64,000 nt of DNA, taken from Bacillus safensis FO-36b (GTDB lineage Bacteria; Bacillota; Bacilli; Bacillales; Bacillaceae). The position numbers were made by a program, and so were the translations under genes. Location: positions 310,001 to 374,000 of the forward strand of contig NZ_ASJD01000002.1 of NCBI RefSeq assembly GCF_000691165.1. Reading direction: 5' to 3'. This document shows positions 46,122-54,871 of the stretch, piece by piece (the stretch's first letter is position 1; each line of letters begins with the position of its first letter). Below the pieces are notes generated by a model, which saw nothing but the letters and a program-made list of their open reading frames with translations, did not search any database and was not told where the DNA came from.

Positions 46122-46400
46122 TTACTGTTTCACAGGTTCGCCTTCTAAAATTTCTTCTTTTTTATACTTTAACTTGGTGGCTTCTCCTCCTCGCAAGTGG
46201 CGGATTGATTTATGATAATCCAGTATCTCCTTTACTTCATTAGCCAGATCTGGATTAATTTCTGGCAGTCTTTCTGTTAGATCCTTGTGTACAGTACTTT
46301 TAGAGACTCCAAATTCTTTCGCAATAACACGAACGGTTTTCTTTGTCTCCACGATATACTTTCCTATCTTGATTGTTCGCTCTTTGATGTAATCGTGCAC
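46122..46400 (-). CDS. spoIIID: Sporulation regulator SpoIIID
   Basis: 92 residues with GTG start at 46400 (GGGAGG 9 bases upstream). Begins MHDYIKERTIKIGKYIVETK, with helix-turn-helix VRVIAKEFGVSKSTVHKDL and a basic C-terminal region; agrees with B. subtilis SpoIIID as I know it. Mother-cell regulator acting between SigE and SigK. Preceded by a translated leader and hairpin that probably control its translation. Confidence 0.96.
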   Translation of the reverse strand: MHDYIKERTIKIGKYIVETKKTVRVIAKEFGVSKSTVHKDLTERLPEINPDLANEVKEILDYHKSIRHLRGGEATKLKYKKEEILEGEPVKQ

Positions 46401-46414
46401 ACCACTCGACCTCC

Positions 46415-46465
46415 CTAAAATGGATGTGAGAAGTGTGAAATGAGATCCGTATGAAGATTATCCAT
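46415..46465 (-). CDS. Leader mini-ORF directly before spoIIID (16 aa)
   Basis: MDNLHTDLISHFSHPF. Its ATG overlaps the stop of the preceding leader ORF (ATGGATAA) and its TAG runs into the spoIIID ribosome site (TAGGGAGG), an arrangement made for re-initiation. No ribosome site of its own. Confidence 0.45.
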   Translation of the reverse strand: MDNLHTDLISHFSHPF

Positions 46466-46468
46466 TTT
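46417..46468 (-). promoter_or_regulatory. Inverted repeat in spoIIID leader
   Basis: AAAATGGAT (46468-46460) and ATCCATTTT (46425-46417) form a 9-bp perfect stem with a 34-base loop. It ends directly before the spoIIID Shine-Dalgarno, and would be opened by ribosomes translating the leader ORFs. Confidence 0.5.
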
Positions 46469-46523
46469 CAGCGGCGCTTGTTCGTCGTAATTTCTCATCC
46501 ATTAGGTAGTAAATGCCAAACAC
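46458..46523 (-). CDS. usd: Leader peptide upstream of spoIIID (Usd-like, 21 aa)
   Basis: GTG start at 46523 after GAGGTGAGGGA; encodes MFGIYYLMDEKLRRTSAAENG. In B. subtilis a small ORF, usd, upstream of spoIIID must be translated for spoIIID to be translated. This ORF has the good ribosome site and same place. It is shorter than usd as I remember it. Confidence 0.6.
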   Translation of the reverse strand: MFGIYYLMDEKLRRTSAAENG

Positions 46524-46563
46524 GATCCCTCACCTCAAACACTCTCTTTGTCAGGTTTGTAAC

Positions 46564-46592
46564 AGTGTATTAGCATTGAATAGGGAATATGC
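46564..46592 (-). promoter_or_regulatory. SigE promoter of spoIIID
   Basis: Minus strand GCATATT (46592-46586), 14 bases, AATACACT (46571-46564): near-complete match to the mother-cell SigE consensus (KMATATT, CATACAMT). Confidence 0.8.
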
Positions 46593-46668
46593 TAAAAATG
46601 AAGATGGGACAAGGGATTTATCAGAAAAGGCAAAACAAAAAATCATTTCGAGGCGCGAAAATTTTCAC

Positions 46669-46697
46669 TTTACAAGAAAGAGTTCAGCACGTAAAAT
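46669..46697 (+). promoter_or_regulatory. Promoter of ywoH-ywoG
   Basis: TTTACA (46669-46674), 17 bases, TAAAAT (46692-46697). Confidence 0.6.
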
Positions 46698-46711
46698 AGA
46701 AAAGGTGAATT

Positions 46712-46729
46712 TATTTACCTAGCTAAATA
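46712..46729. promoter_or_regulatory. Candidate YwoH (MarR) operator
   Basis: TATTTA-CCTAGC-TAAATA, a perfect 6-6-6 inverted repeat just downstream of the predicted start and before the ribosome site of ywoH; MarR repressors commonly bind such sites in their own promoters. Confidence 0.5.
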
Positions 46730-46747
46730 TTTAAAAAAGGTGAGCAT

Positions 46748-47161
46748 ATGGATACGTTAAATAGAGAGTGTTTACATCAAATACATCAAGGCGCACGGCT
46801 GCTGTCTAAAAAGGCGAACGAAGCGCTTGCTGCTTATGACTTGTACATGTCCCAGTGGACTGTGCTTTTTTGTTTGGATACATTCGGCCCGAAAACCCAA
46901 AAAGACATCTGGACATATTTGAACGTCGAAGCACCGACCATCACCAGAACCGTCACCCGTTTAGAAGCAAACGGCTGGGTGAAACGTGTACAAGGAAAAG
47001 ACAAACGTGAGAATCTGATCGTGATGACAGATGATGCAAAAGCCCGATTTGAAGAAATCAAACGCACGATGGAACAATTTGAAGAAGAATGTCTTTCAGA
47101 TTTTACCTACGAAGAAAAACAACTCCTCCATACACTTTTACACAAATTATCAACTGAATAG
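46748..47161 (+). CDS. ywoH: MarR-family regulator YwoH
   Basis: 137 residues with winged helix: KTQKDIWTYLNVEAPTITRT as recognition region and VKRVQGKDKRENLI wing. AAAGGTGAG before the ATG. It lies 15 bases before an MFS transporter and likely represses the pair in response to a drug-like ligand. Confidence 0.88.
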   Translation: MDTLNRECLHQIHQGARLLSKKANEALAAYDLYMSQWTVLFCLDTFGPKTQKDIWTYLNVEAPTITRTVTRLEANGWVKRVQGKDKRENLIVMTDDAKARFEEIKRTMEQFEEECLSDFTYEEKQLLHTLLHKLSTE

Positions 47162-47176
47162 GAAGTGACATACATC

Positions 47177-48364
47177 ATGAACGAACGCATATGGACAAAA
47201 GACTTTATCATGATTGTCCTGGTGAATTTATTTACGTTTACCTCTTTTTATGCCCTTTTGACATTACTGCCCATTTACACAATGGATGAACTAAATGGAA
47301 CAGAATCACAGGGCGGTCTCCTTGTGACGGTCTTCTTATTATCTGCTATTGTGACAAGACCGTTTTCTGGAGCCATTATTGAGAAATTCGGCAAAAAACG
47401 GATGGCGATTTTCTCTTCTACAGCCTTTGCCTTACTCACTTATTTATACATCCCGATTGATCAATTCCAAACGCTTCTTATGCTGCGTTTCGTACAAGGG
47501 ATCTTTTTTAGTATTTTGACGACAGTCACCAGTGCCATTGCAGCTGATATGATCCCGAAACATAAACGCGGGGAAGGACTCGGATACTTTGTGATGTCTA
47601 TGAACCTCGCTGTTGTCATCGGTCCGTTTATCGCACTGAATCAAGTAGGAAAAATAGGATTTCATTCATTATTTCTTCTCTTTTCCATTATCGTGACCAT
47701 CGGAGCCGCTTTTACGATGCTGATTAGACAGCCAGAGCCTGAAAACGGTGGAAGCATTGTCTTCCGATTCACGTTTTCTCACCTGTTTGAAAAAGGCGCA
47801 TTAAAAACAGCGGCCGTCGGCATTATTATTTCCTTCTGTTATTCGCCGATTATTTCATTTATTTCAGTTTATGCCAATTCACTTCATTTGATGGGTGCAA
47901 GCAGTTATTTCTTTATTGTATTTGCGGCTGCAATGCTTGGATCACGTCCATTTACAGGCAGACTTTTTGACCGGGTTGGAGCTCACGTTGTGATCTATCC
48001 TTCGATTGCCCTTTTTGCCATTGGTTTATGGATGCTGACAGCGACACATTCAGCTACAATGCTTCTTCTATCAGGCGCTGTGATTGGACTTGGCTACGGT
48101 TCGCTCGTGCCATGTTTACAAACACTTGCGATTCAGCACTCACCAGCTCATCGTACGGGATATGCGACGGCTACTTTCTTCACCCTGTATGATACAGGTA
48201 TTGCTGCCGGCTCATTTGTCTTTGGACTCCTTGTCAGCTTCACAGACTTTTCAAATGTGTACCTCATTGCGGGTATTGTGGTCTTACTGAGTATGGGCGT
48301 TTTTTATTGGAGCGAACGAAAACCTCAGGAAGCAAAAGCACAAAAGGTCTCCCTTTCAGAGTAA
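47177..48364 (+). CDS. ywoG: MFS transporter YwoG
   Basis: 395 residues from ATG 47177 (AGGAAGTG 9 bases upstream). Twelve membrane segments; motif A-like EKFGKKRM after helix 2 and a second copy DRVGAHV. DHA1-like drug/metabolite efflux family, substrate unknown, co-transcribed with the MarR gene. Confidence 0.87.
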   Translation: MNERIWTKDFIMIVLVNLFTFTSFYALLTLLPIYTMDELNGTESQGGLLVTVFLLSAIVTRPFSGAIIEKFGKKRMAIFSSTAFALLTYLYIPIDQFQTLLMLRFVQGIFFSILTTVTSAIAADMIPKHKRGEGLGYFVMSMNLAVVIGPFIALNQVGKIGFHSLFLLFSIIVTIGAAFTMLIRQPEPENGGSIVFRFTFSHLFEKGALKTAAVGIIISFCYSPIISFISVYANSLHLMGASSYFFIVFAAAMLGSRPFTGRLFDRVGAHVVIYPSIALFAIGLWMLTATHSATMLLLSGAVIGLGYGSLVPCLQTLAIQHSPAHRTGYATATFFTLYDTGIAAGSFVFGLLVSFTDFSNVYLIAGIVVLLSMGVFYWSERKPQEAKAQKVSLSE

Positions 48365-48478
48365 AAGGGTACTATTTTAAACTTCGCCGGAAACATGCTA
48401 AAATATAGGATATTCCAAATAGAGCATACAGGCTTTGTTGAAAAATAGTTAGCATTAAGCGAAAGTATAGGTGATGTT

Positions 48479-49078
48479 TTGAATTACGAATTGTTTAAAG
48501 TCATACACGGGATGGCTCACCATTCTGAGTTTTTAGATCAGGCCATGATCTTTATTACGAAAAAGGCCATTCTTGTGTACGCCCTTGTCTTATTGATTTG
48601 CTGGTTATTAGGGAATCACAAATTTAAGAAGCATGTCTTCTTTTCCGGTGTAACAGGCATTGCAGCACTTATCGTCAACTTTGCCATTACATTGTTTCAT
48701 TATGAAGAGCGGCCGTTTGTGGCGCATAAAGTCGACACACTCATCCCGCACTCAGCAGATGCTTCCTTCCCAAGTGACCATACAACAGGTGCATTGGCTC
48801 TTTCACTTGCCATTCGATCCCGTAATAAAAAGCTTGGCAACATCTTGCTCGTCTTTGGATTACTTACAGGATTCTCCCGCATCTGGGTCGGCCATCATTA
48901 TCCATTTGATGTTTTAGGCAGCTTGGTCGTATCGATTGTGGTTGTCTTTATCATGAATAAATTATGGAAGTTCTTTGACTCTCCTATTGATCGTATCGTG
49001 ACATTTTACGAGACAATTGTAGGGAAAATTTTCAGAAGGAAGACAAAGGATCAGGGCTCAGACCTGTCCAACTCTTAA
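48479..49078 (+). CDS. bcrC: Undecaprenyl-diphosphate phosphatase BcrC
   Basis: 199 residues with TTG start (TAGGTGATG upstream), beginning MNYELFKVIHGMAHH. PAP2 family with ADASFPSDHT and SRIWVGHHYPFDVLGS catalytic motifs in a multi-spanning membrane protein. Recycles the lipid carrier for wall synthesis and gives bacitracin resistance. No clear ECF-sigma promoter was found by eye. Confidence 0.92.
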   Translation: MNYELFKVIHGMAHHSEFLDQAMIFITKKAILVYALVLLICWLLGNHKFKKHVFFSGVTGIAALIVNFAITLFHYEERPFVAHKVDTLIPHSADASFPSDHTTGALALSLAIRSRNKKLGNILLVFGLLTGFSRIWVGHHYPFDVLGSLVVSIVVVFIMNKLWKFFDSPIDRIVTFYETIVGKIFRRKTKDQGSDLSNS

Positions 49079-49135
49079 GCGGACTTGCGATAACGTGATG
49101 AAGATTCTTCTTCCACTTATCGCGCCGCTTTTTTT
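49077..49135. terminator. Long terminator hairpin bcrC / ywoD
   Basis: AAGCGG-ACTT-GCGATAA and TTATCGC-G-CCGCTT, then a T run. The convergent ywoD stop lies inside the stem. Confidence 0.75.
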
Positions 49136-50505
49136 ATTGGCTTTCCCCCTCTAACCATACTCGAAAAATAAAGACTGACACCAATGCCAATAAGAGAAAT
49201 GATGATCAATGTCCAGCCTAACTGCGCAAAGTGAGCACCAGCAATTTCATCCCCAAACAGCATACCAAGCACAGCAGACGACAGAATAGAACCAAGGTAG
49301 CGGCATGTTTGAAAAAGTCCAGAGGACGTGCCAATCATGTGCTGAGGACTTGCCTTGAGCATCGCAGCTTGGAGCGCAACATTCCCAATCCCATAACTGA
49401 GCCCAAGCAGAGCTAGAACCAATCCTTTCCCCCATAATGGCGCAGGAATAAAAAAGAAAGTCATGGCAGACGCTCCAGCCAGCATCAATACAGCACTCGC
49501 TAAAACTGGATGGCGTTCATCCCCGCGATCCACCCACTTTCCAGTCAGCGGTGACACAATAATACTCACCCCTGACATACACAGCATAAAAAGACCCGTC
49601 ATCTCCACACGCCAGCCTAACTCATCCTGAAAATAACTCGGCAAACCAAAAAAGAGACAATAGAAAAAGATATTTAAAATGATAAATTGCACATACACAA
49701 GTGACAGCCGCTGCTTCTCCCTGAACATCCGTATTTGAATAAACGGTTCATCCACCTGATACTCCCACCAGATAAAAGCGCCTGCACTCAGGAGACAAAG
49801 AATACCTTGAACATATTGAATGCCATCACCCAGTGATAATAAAAATGAAAGCAGGAGAACAATGCAGACGGTAAAAAGAAGCATCCCTGGCAAATCGAGT
49901 GTTCGCACAGTTTCGCCTATGCGGAGCTTTTTCTTCTTCTGCTCCTTCGGAAACAAAAATAGGCCGAGAAAGAAACTGATCAAAATAAAAGGCAGATTCA
50001 CTAAAAAGATAGCCGGCCAGCCGCCAATGGTCATCAAAAATCCGCCAAGCGTCGGCCCAAGCGCCGTCATCGCTGAAGCAAAAATGGATAATACCGCTAA
50101 CGCCGAAGCCTGTCTTTCTTGAATATGATCCCGAATGAGTCCGACCCCAGAAGGATAAATGGCACTGCTTCCCATCGCCTGTAACAAACGGATCACAATC
50201 AGCACCGCAAACGTTGGGGCAAACGGCGCGCAAATGGCTGAGACTGCGACAAGAACCAGACCGAATAAAAATAAGGTTCTCCGGCTCATGACATGATCCC
50301 CAATCCGGCCGCTCACCGGCTGCGTCACTGCACTGGCTAAATAAAAAGAAGAAATAAGCCAAGATACGGTCGTAAACGACAAACCGAATTCATGCTGAAT
50401 TTGATGCAAGGCCAAAGAAATCATTGATGAATTCAGTGGATTCAACATCGTTCCAAAGGCAATAGCGGTTAAAAAAACTTTTCGGTTGTCTCTCCACTTG
50501 TTCAT
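49117..50505 (-). CDS. ywoD: MFS multidrug-type exporter YwoD
   Basis: 462 residues from ATG 50505 (AAGGAGG upstream); the frame extends back but without a site. Fourteen-helix DHA2 type: NPLNSSMISLALHQIQ in helix 1, GRIGDHVMSRRTLF motif A. Substrate unknown. Position agrees with B. subtilis ywoD. Confidence 0.87.
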   Translation of the reverse strand: MNKWRDNRKVFLTAIAFGTMLNPLNSSMISLALHQIQHEFGLSFTTVSWLISSFYLASAVTQPVSGRIGDHVMSRRTLFLFGLVLVAVSAICAPFAPTFAVLIVIRLLQAMGSSAIYPSGVGLIRDHIQERQASALAVLSIFASAMTALGPTLGGFLMTIGGWPAIFLVNLPFILISFFLGLFLFPKEQKKKKLRIGETVRTLDLPGMLLFTVCIVLLLSFLLSLGDGIQYVQGILCLLSAGAFIWWEYQVDEPFIQIRMFREKQRLSLVYVQFIILNIFFYCLFFGLPSYFQDELGWRVEMTGLFMLCMSGVSIIVSPLTGKWVDRGDERHPVLASAVLMLAGASAMTFFFIPAPLWGKGLVLALLGLSYGIGNVALQAAMLKASPQHMIGTSSGLFQTCRYLGSILSSAVLGMLFGDEIAGAHFAQLGWTLIIISLIGIGVSLYFSSMVRGGKPIKKAAR

Positions 50506-50643
50506 ACACTGACCTCCTTTTTGCAATCCTTTCGTTATTATGAGATTCATTTCCCTTTTTTACCCTAATCAATTCAAGTTCTCTCTTAGAAAAGCAAGAC
50601 ATACATTCTAAAAAGGACGATTGTTGGAATAACACATATAAAA

Positions 50644-50672
50644 TTGAGAATATGAGGAACAAATGGTAAGAT
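50644..50672 (+). promoter_or_regulatory. Promoter of amino acid ABC operon
   Basis: TTGAGA (50644-50649), 17 bases, TAAGAT (50667-50672). Confidence 0.65.
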
Positions 50673-50737
50673 GCTACACATATTGAAAAGCCTACTTTCT
50701 CCTGATATGGAGAACGGCTGAAAAGGAGGAGAAGCTT

Positions 50738-51550
50738 ATTATTAAAAAAAGACGGTTTTGGGTCCCAGCCCTTTTCTCGGTTGCAGTATTACTTCTGTCT
50801 TCGTGCGGTTCAAATGAAACAAATGGGAACGGAGATAAACGTAATTCTACAGCGAAAGGGTCGCCAATTTTGGAGGATGGAAAATTTATTTTTGCAGCAT
50901 CAGGTGAATTTCATCCGTTTAGTTACATGGATGGAAATCAGATGTCCGGCTTTGATATCGACGTAGGCACTGCGATTAGTGACAAACTAGGTCTCGAACC
51001 TATACAGAAAAAATATAAATTCGCAGGCATCGTCGAAGGCGTGAAAGCAGGTAAATTTGATGCGGCAGTTGCAAGTCATACCATCAATGAGGAACGAAAA
51101 AAACACGTCCTTTTTTCTAAGCCATATTACTACTCTGGTCCGCAAATTTTCACAAGACCCGGATCAGACATTCAACATGCGGATGACTTAAAAGACAAAG
51201 AAATTGCTGTATCCAAAGGGTCGTCCTACGCTGATATTGCCAAGGAACATAGCGGGCAAGAACCAAAGTATTATGATAGTGATGTCGTCGCCTTAGAAGC
51301 ACTGGCCAACGGAAAACACGATGCAGTCGTGACAGATTTCGCCACAGGCGCAGAAGCGATGAAGAAAAAATTAAAAATCACAGCGCAGGAAAGACTCGGA
51401 CAAAGTGAGCAGGCAATTGCTGTTTCAAAAGAAAATGAACAGCTCATAAAAGAGATCAACGATGCGATTGACGCACTAAAAAAAGACGGAACATTAAAAC
51501 AAATTAGCGAAAAGTACTTTGATGAAGACATCACGGTCAAACAAGATTAA
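50738..51550 (+). CDS. Polar amino acid ABC transporter, substrate-binding lipoprotein
   Basis: 270 residues if started at ATT 50738. AAGGAGG (50723-50729) is 8 bases upstream of this codon, and the frame then gives IIKKRRFWVPALFSVAV, a hydrophobic stretch and lipobox LLSSC|G: a complete lipoprotein signal. No ATG, GTG or TTG exists in frame between the ribosome site and the signal; the next usable start, TTG 50870, would remove signal and lipobox. The mature part is family-3 SBP (GEFHPFSYMDGNQMSGFDID, KGSSYADIA). Cystine, glutamine or another polar amino acid is possible. Confidence 0.85.
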   Translation: MIKKRRFWVPALFSVAVLLLSSCGSNETNGNGDKRNSTAKGSPILEDGKFIFAASGEFHPFSYMDGNQMSGFDIDVGTAISDKLGLEPIQKKYKFAGIVEGVKAGKFDAAVASHTINEERKKHVLFSKPYYYSGPQIFTRPGSDIQHADDLKDKEIAVSKGSSYADIAKEHSGQEPKYYDSDVVALEALANGKHDAVVTDFATGAEAMKKKLKITAQERLGQSEQAIAVSKENEQLIKEINDAIDALKKDGTLKQISEKYFDEDITVKQD

Positions 51551-51607
51551 AACCACGATTGTGCGCCCTTTTTATAGGCGCACTTTCTTCAAATGGAGAT
51601 GATTGTT

Positions 51608-52270
51608 TTGCCTACCCTATCACACTTTTTTCAGACACTCATTGATTCAAGAGGTATTTTCTTAGAAGGAATGCTGATCACCTTACAGCTGACGGTGATC
51701 AGCATCTTCATCGGTATGTTCATCGGGCTTTTCTTTGCTTTATTGAAAATATCCCGCATAGCCGTTTTCGGTTATATCGCCAATGCTTATATCTTTCTTG
51801 TACGCGGAACACCACTTATTGTTCAGATTTTCATCCTATATTTCGGCCTCACAGAATTGAATATACCCGACTTCTGGGCTGCTTCCATTGCGCTCGCCTT
51901 TCATAACGGCGCCTATATAGCCGAAATATTCAGAGGCGCCATCCAATCCATCGATCAGGGGCAAAAAGAGGCAGGACGATCTCTTGGTATGGGTCGTTTT
52001 TTAACAATGAGGCGTATCATTCTCCCTCAAGCGATGCGGCGTGCTCTTCCCCCTCTTGGCAACCAGTTCATTATCGGCTTAAAAGACTCATCACTCGCCG
52101 CCTTTATCAGTGTCAATGAACTATTTAACGTCGCCACCACGCAAGGCTCCAACAGCTTTGACAATATGACGTATTTACTTGTTGTAGCCGTCTATTACTT
52201 AGTTCTTGTCCTGCTGTTAACATTCGCTGTCCAAACCTTTGAGAAGAAACTATCAGCCAGTGACCAATAG
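51608..52270 (+). CDS. Polar amino acid ABC transporter, permease
   Basis: 220 residues from TTG 51608, with GGAG 9 bases upstream; ATG 51593 lies within that region and lacks a site. About five membrane segments, HisM/GlnP type: [26 protein letters not shown] and the ATPase-contact loop [22 protein letters not shown] (partial). Partner of the lipoprotein and ATPase genes beside it. Confidence 0.9.
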   Translation: MPTLSHFFQTLIDSRGIFLEGMLITLQLTVISIFIGMFIGLFFALLKISRIAVFGYIANAYIFLVRGTPLIVQIFILYFGLTELNIPDFWAASIALAFHNGAYIAEIFRGAIQSIDQGQKEAGRSLGMGRFLTMRRIILPQAMRRALPPLGNQFIIGLKDSSLAAFISVNELFNVATTQGSNSFDNMTYLLVVAVYYLVLVLLLTFAVQTFEKKLSASDQ

Positions 52271-52280
52271 GAGGAGAAGC

Positions 52281-53021
52281 ATGACAGAATCAAAGGAAAT
52301 CATACGTGTTGAAAAACTCAATAAATACTTTGGAGAGCTTCATGTTTTAAAAGATATCGATCTCACTGTTTATGAAAATGATGTGGTCGTCTTAATTGGT
52401 GCAAGCGGTTCTGGAAAAAGCACCTTGCTCCGCTGTATGAACTTTTTAGAAATAAAAAATGATGGAGATATTATCATTGAGGGCAGCCCTGTTCATCCAA
52501 AGCGAGATCAATTAAACGAAATGAGACAAAAAATAGGAATGGTGTTTCAGCATTTTAATCTTTTCCCGCACAAAACTGTGCTTGAAAATATCATCGAAGC
52601 GCCTGTTATGGTGAAAAAAACAAAGAAAGCGCAAGCCATCGCTGAAGCCAGCACCTTGCTAGAAAAAGTCGGACTTGCGGATAAAGCCAACGTATATCCT
52701 TCTAAACTATCAGGCGGCCAAAAACAGCGTGTAGCCATAGCCAGATCTCTCGCCATGAAGCCTGATGTCATGTTATTTGACGAACCTACGTCTGCCCTTG
52801 ACCCAGAACTTGTAGGCGAGGTGCTGCAAACGATGAAAAGCCTCGCAAAAGAAGGCATGACCATGGTCATTGTCACACATGAAATGGGCTTTGCGAAAGA
52901 AGTTGCCGATCGTGTCGTCTACATGCACGAAGGCCGCATCGTCGAAGAAGGCGTCCCTTCGGAATTGTTTGATTCTCCTAGGGAGGAACGTACAAAACTG
53001 TTTCTCAGTTCCATTTTATAG
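52281..53021 (+). CDS. Polar amino acid ABC transporter, ATPase
   Basis: 246 residues from ATG 52281 (AGGAGGAG upstream). Walker [11 protein letters not shown]-loop VFQHFNLF, signature LSGGQKQR, Walker [16 protein letters not shown]-loop THEMGFA. GlnQ/TcyC type. Third gene of the transport operon; nrgA follows after 191 bases with its own promoter. Confidence 0.93.
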   Translation: MTESKEIIRVEKLNKYFGELHVLKDIDLTVYENDVVVLIGASGSGKSTLLRCMNFLEIKNDGDIIIEGSPVHPKRDQLNEMRQKIGMVFQHFNLFPHKTVLENIIEAPVMVKKTKKAQAIAEASTLLEKVGLADKANVYPSKLSGGQKQRVAIARSLAMKPDVMLFDEPTSALDPELVGEVLQTMKSLAKEGMTMVIVTHEMGFAKEVADRVVYMHEGRIVEEGVPSELFDSPREERTKLFLSSIL

Positions 53022-53114
53022 GTCAAACGCCCTTCATTTTTAGTGCTTAACTTACGTTTTTGCTCATTTTTTACGAACTTTTCATCCATTTATATTGAAC
53101 TTAACCAAAAACCA

Positions 53115-53131
53115 TGTCAGATAAACTTCCA
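53115..53131. promoter_or_regulatory. TnrA-box-like site upstream of nrgA
   Basis: TGTCAGATAAACTTCCA matches TGTNAN7TNACA at all fixed positions but one. It is centred about 49 bases before the expected start site, the usual distance for TnrA activation of nrgAB. Confidence 0.65.
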
Positions 53132-53159
53132 TGTATATGTTATATATGACTTTTCTCTC

Positions 53160-53165
53160 TATAAT
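53160..53165 (+). promoter_or_regulatory. -10 of nrgA promoter
   Basis: TATAAT without a recognisable -35, consistent with an activator-dependent promoter. Confidence 0.55.
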
Positions 53166-53212
53166 GAAGAATTAAGAAAACAATAATTCTGAATGATTCG
53201 GGGGAATGCAGC

Positions 53213-54421
53213 ATGCAAATGGGTGATACAGTATTTATGTTCTTCTGCGCACTACTCGTGTGGTTAATGACACCGGGTTTAGCTTTATTCTACGGAGGAC
53301 TCGTGAGAAGTAAAAACGTGTTAAGCACAACCATGCACAGCTTAACGTCACTAGCAATCGTTTCAATCGTATGGATCGTATTCGGTTATTCCTTAGCTTT
53401 TGCACCAGGCAATGCATGGATTGGAGGATTAGACTGGGTGGGCCTGAAAGGCGTAGGCTTTGAGCCTGGTTCCTATAGTGAGACCATTCCACATTCATTG
53501 TTCATGATGTTTCAAATGACCTTTGCCGTCTTAACAACAGCCATCATCTCAGGGGCCTTTGCTGAACGGATTCGCTACTCAGCAGTCGTTGTATTTACAC
53601 TCCTTTGGGTCACATTTGTATACGCTCCAGTCGCACACTGGGTATGGGGTGGCGGTTGGATTGGCGAGATGGGTGCGCTTGACTTCGCAGGCGGAAACGT
53701 GGTTCACATCTCATCCGGTGTTGCAGGTCTTGTCGTGGCAATTGTGCTCGGGAAGCGTAAAGAAGCAGCAAGCTCTTCTCCGCATAACTTGATCTACACC
53801 CTTCTTGGTGGAGCTGTCATCTGGTTTGGCTGGTTTGGTTTTAACGTGGGTAGCGCTCTTACATTAGACAGCGTGGCCATGTATGCCTTTATTAACACCA
53901 ATACAGCTGCTGCTGCAGGAATCATCGGCTGGCTGTTAGTAGAGTGGATGATCAACAAAAAACCGACCATGCTCGGCGCGATCTCTGGAGCCATCGCAGG
54001 TCTTGTCGCCATTACACCTGCCGCAGGCTTTGTTACACCGTTTGCTTCTATTATAATAGGAATCATTGGCGGGATCGTCTGTTTCTGGGGAGTCTTTTCA
54101 CTCAAAGCCAAATTTGGCTATGATGACGCACTGGACGCATTCGGCCTTCACGGAATTGGCGGTACTTGGGGAGGAATTGCAACAGGACTTTTCGCCACAA
54201 CTTCTGTCAATGACGGCGGAGCCAATGGCTTATTTTACGGAGATCCCAGCTTACTTTGGAAGCAAGTGGTCGCAATTGTTGCCACGTACGCTTTTGTTGC
54301 CGTTGTGACATACGTGATCATCAAAGTGGTCAATGTCTTCTTCAAAATTCGTGCAACCGAAGAAGAAGAATCAGTGGGTCTTGATTTAACCATGCACGGT
54401 GAAAAAGCTTATCAAGATTAA
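53213..54421 (+). CDS. nrgA: Ammonium transporter AmtB (NrgA)
   Basis: 402 residues with eleven membrane segments. Motifs: TPGLALFYGGLVRSKN, the AHWVWGGGW and HISSGVAGL regions, and the C-terminal pore histidines in DAFGLHGIGGTWGG. Imports ammonium under nitrogen limitation. GlnK follows after 18 bases. Confidence 0.95.
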   Translation: MQMGDTVFMFFCALLVWLMTPGLALFYGGLVRSKNVLSTTMHSLTSLAIVSIVWIVFGYSLAFAPGNAWIGGLDWVGLKGVGFEPGSYSETIPHSLFMMFQMTFAVLTTAIISGAFAERIRYSAVVVFTLLWVTFVYAPVAHWVWGGGWIGEMGALDFAGGNVVHISSGVAGLVVAIVLGKRKEAASSSPHNLIYTLLGGAVIWFGWFGFNVGSALTLDSVAMYAFINTNTAAAAGIIGWLLVEWMINKKPTMLGAISGAIAGLVAITPAAGFVTPFASIIIGIIGGIVCFWGVFSLKAKFGYDDALDAFGLHGIGGTWGGIATGLFATTSVNDGGANGLFYGDPSLLWKQVVAIVATYAFVAVVTYVIIKVVNVFFKIRATEEEESVGLDLTMHGEKAYQD

Positions 54422-54439
54422 AGAAAAAGGGGTGTCTCT

Positions 54440-54787
54440 ATGAGCAAAATGTATAAAGTGGAGATTGTCACACGTCCAGCTAATTTTGAAACATTAAAGG
54501 TGGAGCTTGGAAAGATTGGTGTCACCTCGATTACCTTTTCAAATGTACACGGCTGCGGCTTACAAAAGGGACATACAGAGCTATACCGCGGCGTCAAAAA
54601 AGAAAGCAACGTGTACGAACGATTAAAGATCGAAATCGTCCTAAGCAAAGTACCTGTCGAACAGGTCGTTGAAACAGCTCAAAAGGTACTTCGGACAGGC
54701 GAACCAGGGGATGGGAAAATTTTTATATATGAAATAGCGAATACAATCAACATTCGGACAGGTGAAGAAGGACCTGCCGCCCTATAG
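54440..54787 (+). CDS. nrgB: PII-like nitrogen regulator GlnK (NrgB)
   Basis: 115 residues. PII fold with T-loop GLQKGHTELYRG, B-loop TGEPGDGKIF (ATP site) and C-terminal GEEGPAAL. Binds AmtB and, in B. subtilis, TnrA. AAAGGGGTG before the ATG. Confidence 0.94.
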   Translation: MSKMYKVEIVTRPANFETLKVELGKIGVTSITFSNVHGCGLQKGHTELYRGVKKESNVYERLKIEIVLSKVPVEQVVETAQKVLRTGEPGDGKIFIYEIANTINIRTGEEGPAAL

Positions 54788-54790
54788 TGT

Positions 54791-54819
54791 ATCCTCCGCC
54801 GAGTGGCGGAGGATCTTTT
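54791..54819 (+). terminator. Terminator of nrgAB
   Basis: ATCCTCCGCC, GAGT, GGCGGAGGAT and five T after one C. Confidence 0.9.
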
Positions 54820-54826
54820 TAAGCAG

Positions 54827-54858
54827 AAAAAACCTCTGCATATTTATATACACAGAGG
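54827..54858 (-). terminator. Terminator of spoIIQ
   Basis: Minus strand CCTCTG, a 14-base AT-rich loop, CAGAGG and six T. Confidence 0.75.
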
Positions 54859-54871
54859 ACCTTGTAAAACA

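Noticed and set aside
46513-46722. Plus-strand ORF of 69 codons upstream of ywoH
   Set aside because: No ribosome site, and it runs antisense through the spoIIID leader and SigE promoter and through the ywoH promoter.
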